From Bordetella parapertussis (GTDB taxonomy: Bacteria; Pseudomonadota; Gammaproteobacteria; Burkholderiales; Burkholderiaceae_C): a stretch of 14,000 nt of DNA. The stretch is taken from NCBI GenBank assembly GCA_945888535.1, contig CAMDAN010000068.1:1-14000 (forward strand), written 5' to 3'. How positions within the stretch are numbered: position 1 is the stretch's first letter; the number at the start of each line of letters is the position of its first letter. The translations under genes and the position numbers were made by a program. Of the stretch, positions 13,037-14,000 are shown piece by piece. Under the pieces are notes generated by a model that saw only the letters and a program-made list of their open reading frames with translations, did not search any database and was not told the DNA's origin.

Positions 13037-13429
13037 ATGTCTCGCTTTACTTTTACTGAATTTGCTGGCGCTTCATCTTTCAATGGCGCTTCCGTAGTGG
13101 CTCCAAAATCGGAAGCCACACGCACGTTGGCCGGGCTCATGCTCGCCGGTGTGATGGCTGCGATGTTGGTGGTGGCCGATCAAGTGATCGACAACTGGGC
13201 CGACGGCCATTTGCTTTTAGGCTGGGTCGCTTTGTGGAGCGTGGTGTTTGCTGGGTTGGCTTTCTTTTCTCGCCCATTACGCAAAATCACCATGGCCTTG
13301 GCTGCCAGCGTGGATCGCCAAATGAAAGAGGCTGCCCAAATTCGCCGTGAAGAGCAAATGTGGGCGTTTGCTAACCGTGACCCCCGTGTCATGGAAGAGC
13401 TACGCGCCGCTGTGGCGCGCGCTTCTTAA
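13037..13429 (+). CDS. Small two-helix membrane protein of unknown function
   Basis: I do not recognise the family. The 130-residue protein has a polar N-terminus (SRFTFTEFAGASSF), two hydrophobic segments at about 33-50 (TLAGLMLAGVMAAMLVVAD) and 61-80 (LLLGWVALWSVVFAGLAFF), then a charged, helix-forming C-terminal tail rich in Arg, Glu and Lys (KEAAQIRREEQMWAFANRDPRVMEEL), probably cytoplasmic. It resembles small inner-membrane proteins common in Comamonadaceae genomes. The ATG at 13037 is chosen for its strong ribosome-binding site. It is divergent from the LysR gene and ends with its stop codon overlapping that of the PEP carboxykinase gene (13426-13429). Confidence 0.75.
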   Translation: MSRFTFTEFAGASSFNGASVVAPKSEATRTLAGLMLAGVMAAMLVVADQVIDNWADGHLLLGWVALWSVVFAGLAFFSRPLRKITMALAASVDRQMKEAAQIRREEQMWAFANRDPRVMEELRAAVARAS

Positions 13430-14000
13430 GCTGCCAGGCGTTGTTCGAACTGCGCCTTGGTCTTTTCCAAGGCCGCAGGCAAGTGGTACGCCAGTTGGCT
13501 AAACAACTCGGTGTGAAGGGCAATTTCTTGCTTCCAGTCGGCCTTGTTTAAGCTGGTCACAGTTGCAAACTCGGCCGGCGTAAACGCCAAACCTTTCCAA
13601 GTTATCTCCGCGTAGGTGGGGCTCACGCCAAAGCCGTTGTCAACGCCTTGCGCTTTGCCTTCAAGGCGGTCGATCATCCACTTCAAGATGCGCATGTTTT
13701 CGCCGTAGCCCGGCCAAACAAATTTGCCGTCCTCGCCTTTGCGAAACCAATTGACGCAGTAAATGGCTGGCAACTTCGCGCCAGACTGGGTGAGTTTGTC
13801 ACCCATATCTAACCAGTGCTGAAAGTAATCGCTCACGTTGTAGCCCGTAAAAGGCAGCATCGCAAACGGGTCGCGGCGCACTACGCCTTGTTGGCCCGCA
13901 GCCGCGGCCGTGGTCTCAGAGCCCATGGTGGCTGCCATATATACACCTTCAACCCAGTTGCGGGCTTCGGTCACCAAGGGCACGGTGGTTGAGCGGCGAC
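13426..14000 (-). CDS. pckG: Phosphoenolpyruvate carboxykinase (GTP), C-terminal part
   Basis: Cytoplasmic enzyme that converts oxaloacetate and GTP to phosphoenolpyruvate, CO2 and GDP in gluconeogenesis. About 191 of roughly 600 residues are inside the window; the N-terminal part lies past base 14000. Family marks are VYMAATMGSET, RRDPFAMLPFTGYNVSDYF, VNWFRKGEDGKFVWPGYGEN and RILKWMIDR. The two Phe residues that stack on the guanine in GTP-type enzymes are seen in NWF and KFVW; the third aromatic position is Tyr (PGYGEN). No start codon is visible: the frame runs open to the window edge, and the GTG at 13983 is internal. It converges on the small membrane-protein gene. Confidence 0.93.
   Translation of the reverse strand, partial: RRSTTVPLVTEARNWVEGVYMAATMGSETTAAAAGQQGVVRRDPFAMLPFTGYNVSDYFQHWLDMGDKLTQSGAKLPAIYCVNWFRKGEDGKFVWPGYGENMRILKWMIDRLEGKAQGVDNGFGVSPTYAEITWKGLAFTPAEFATVTSLNKADWKQEIALHTELFSQLAYHLPAALEKTKAQFEQRLAA

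Noticed and set aside
1..14000. Mobile element, prophage, defence island or CRISPR array
   Set aside because: No transposase, integrase, phage gene, toxin pair, regular spaced repeats or tRNA-flanked attachment site was seen; the window reads as ordinary chromosome apart from the duplicated module.

Overview
The window looks like the chromosome of a Burkholderiales betaproteobacterium, probably Comamonadaceae (Rhodoferax, Polaromonas or Limnohabitans type). This rests on moderate GC content, dense packing, the many LysR regulators, a GTP-type PEP carboxykinase and the look of the proteins. The genus is inference. I saw no tRNA, rRNA, insertion sequence, prophage gene or CRISPR array.

Layout, left to right. 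(1) 1-1863, minus: most of an ABC-F ATPase of the Uup type; its C-terminal end lies beyond base 1. (2) 1874-4039, minus: two tandem copies of a two-gene module, each a 118-residue winged-helix protein followed by a small polytopic membrane protein. The copy nearer uup ends 10 nt before it. The other copy carries a strong hairpin terminator between its two genes and lies downstream of a perfect 13-bp inverted repeat. (3) 4191-7100, minus: mmsA/bauC-type semialdehyde dehydrogenase and a beta-alanine (omega-amino acid):pyruvate aminotransferase, with a divergent LysR regulator at 7203-8159. (4) 8140-9429, minus: D-amino-acid dehydrogenase (DadA), divergent from an ArgP-like LysR regulator (9515-10432). 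(5) 10480-11094, plus: a TetR regulator. (6) 11112-12934, minus: a LysR regulator overlapping a metallophosphoesterase by ATGA. (7) 13037-13429, plus: a small two-helix membrane protein, then the C-terminal third of GTP-dependent PEP carboxykinase, convergent.

The central metabolic theme is amine nitrogen and three-carbon flow. The aminotransferase turns beta-alanine plus pyruvate into malonate semialdehyde plus L-alanine. MmsA converts the semialdehyde to acetyl-CoA. DadA could regenerate pyruvate from D-alanine if an alanine racemase, not seen here, is present. Four of the complete genes encode LysR or TetR regulators, each next to or divergent from a possible target.

The most unusual part is the duplicated winged-helix plus membrane-protein module at 1874-4039. 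The two regulators align over all 118 residues without a gap (about 65 identical by hand count), and the membrane proteins share several motifs. I do not know a named system with this architecture. I read it as a possible membrane-sensor/DNA-binding pair that duplicated and diverged.
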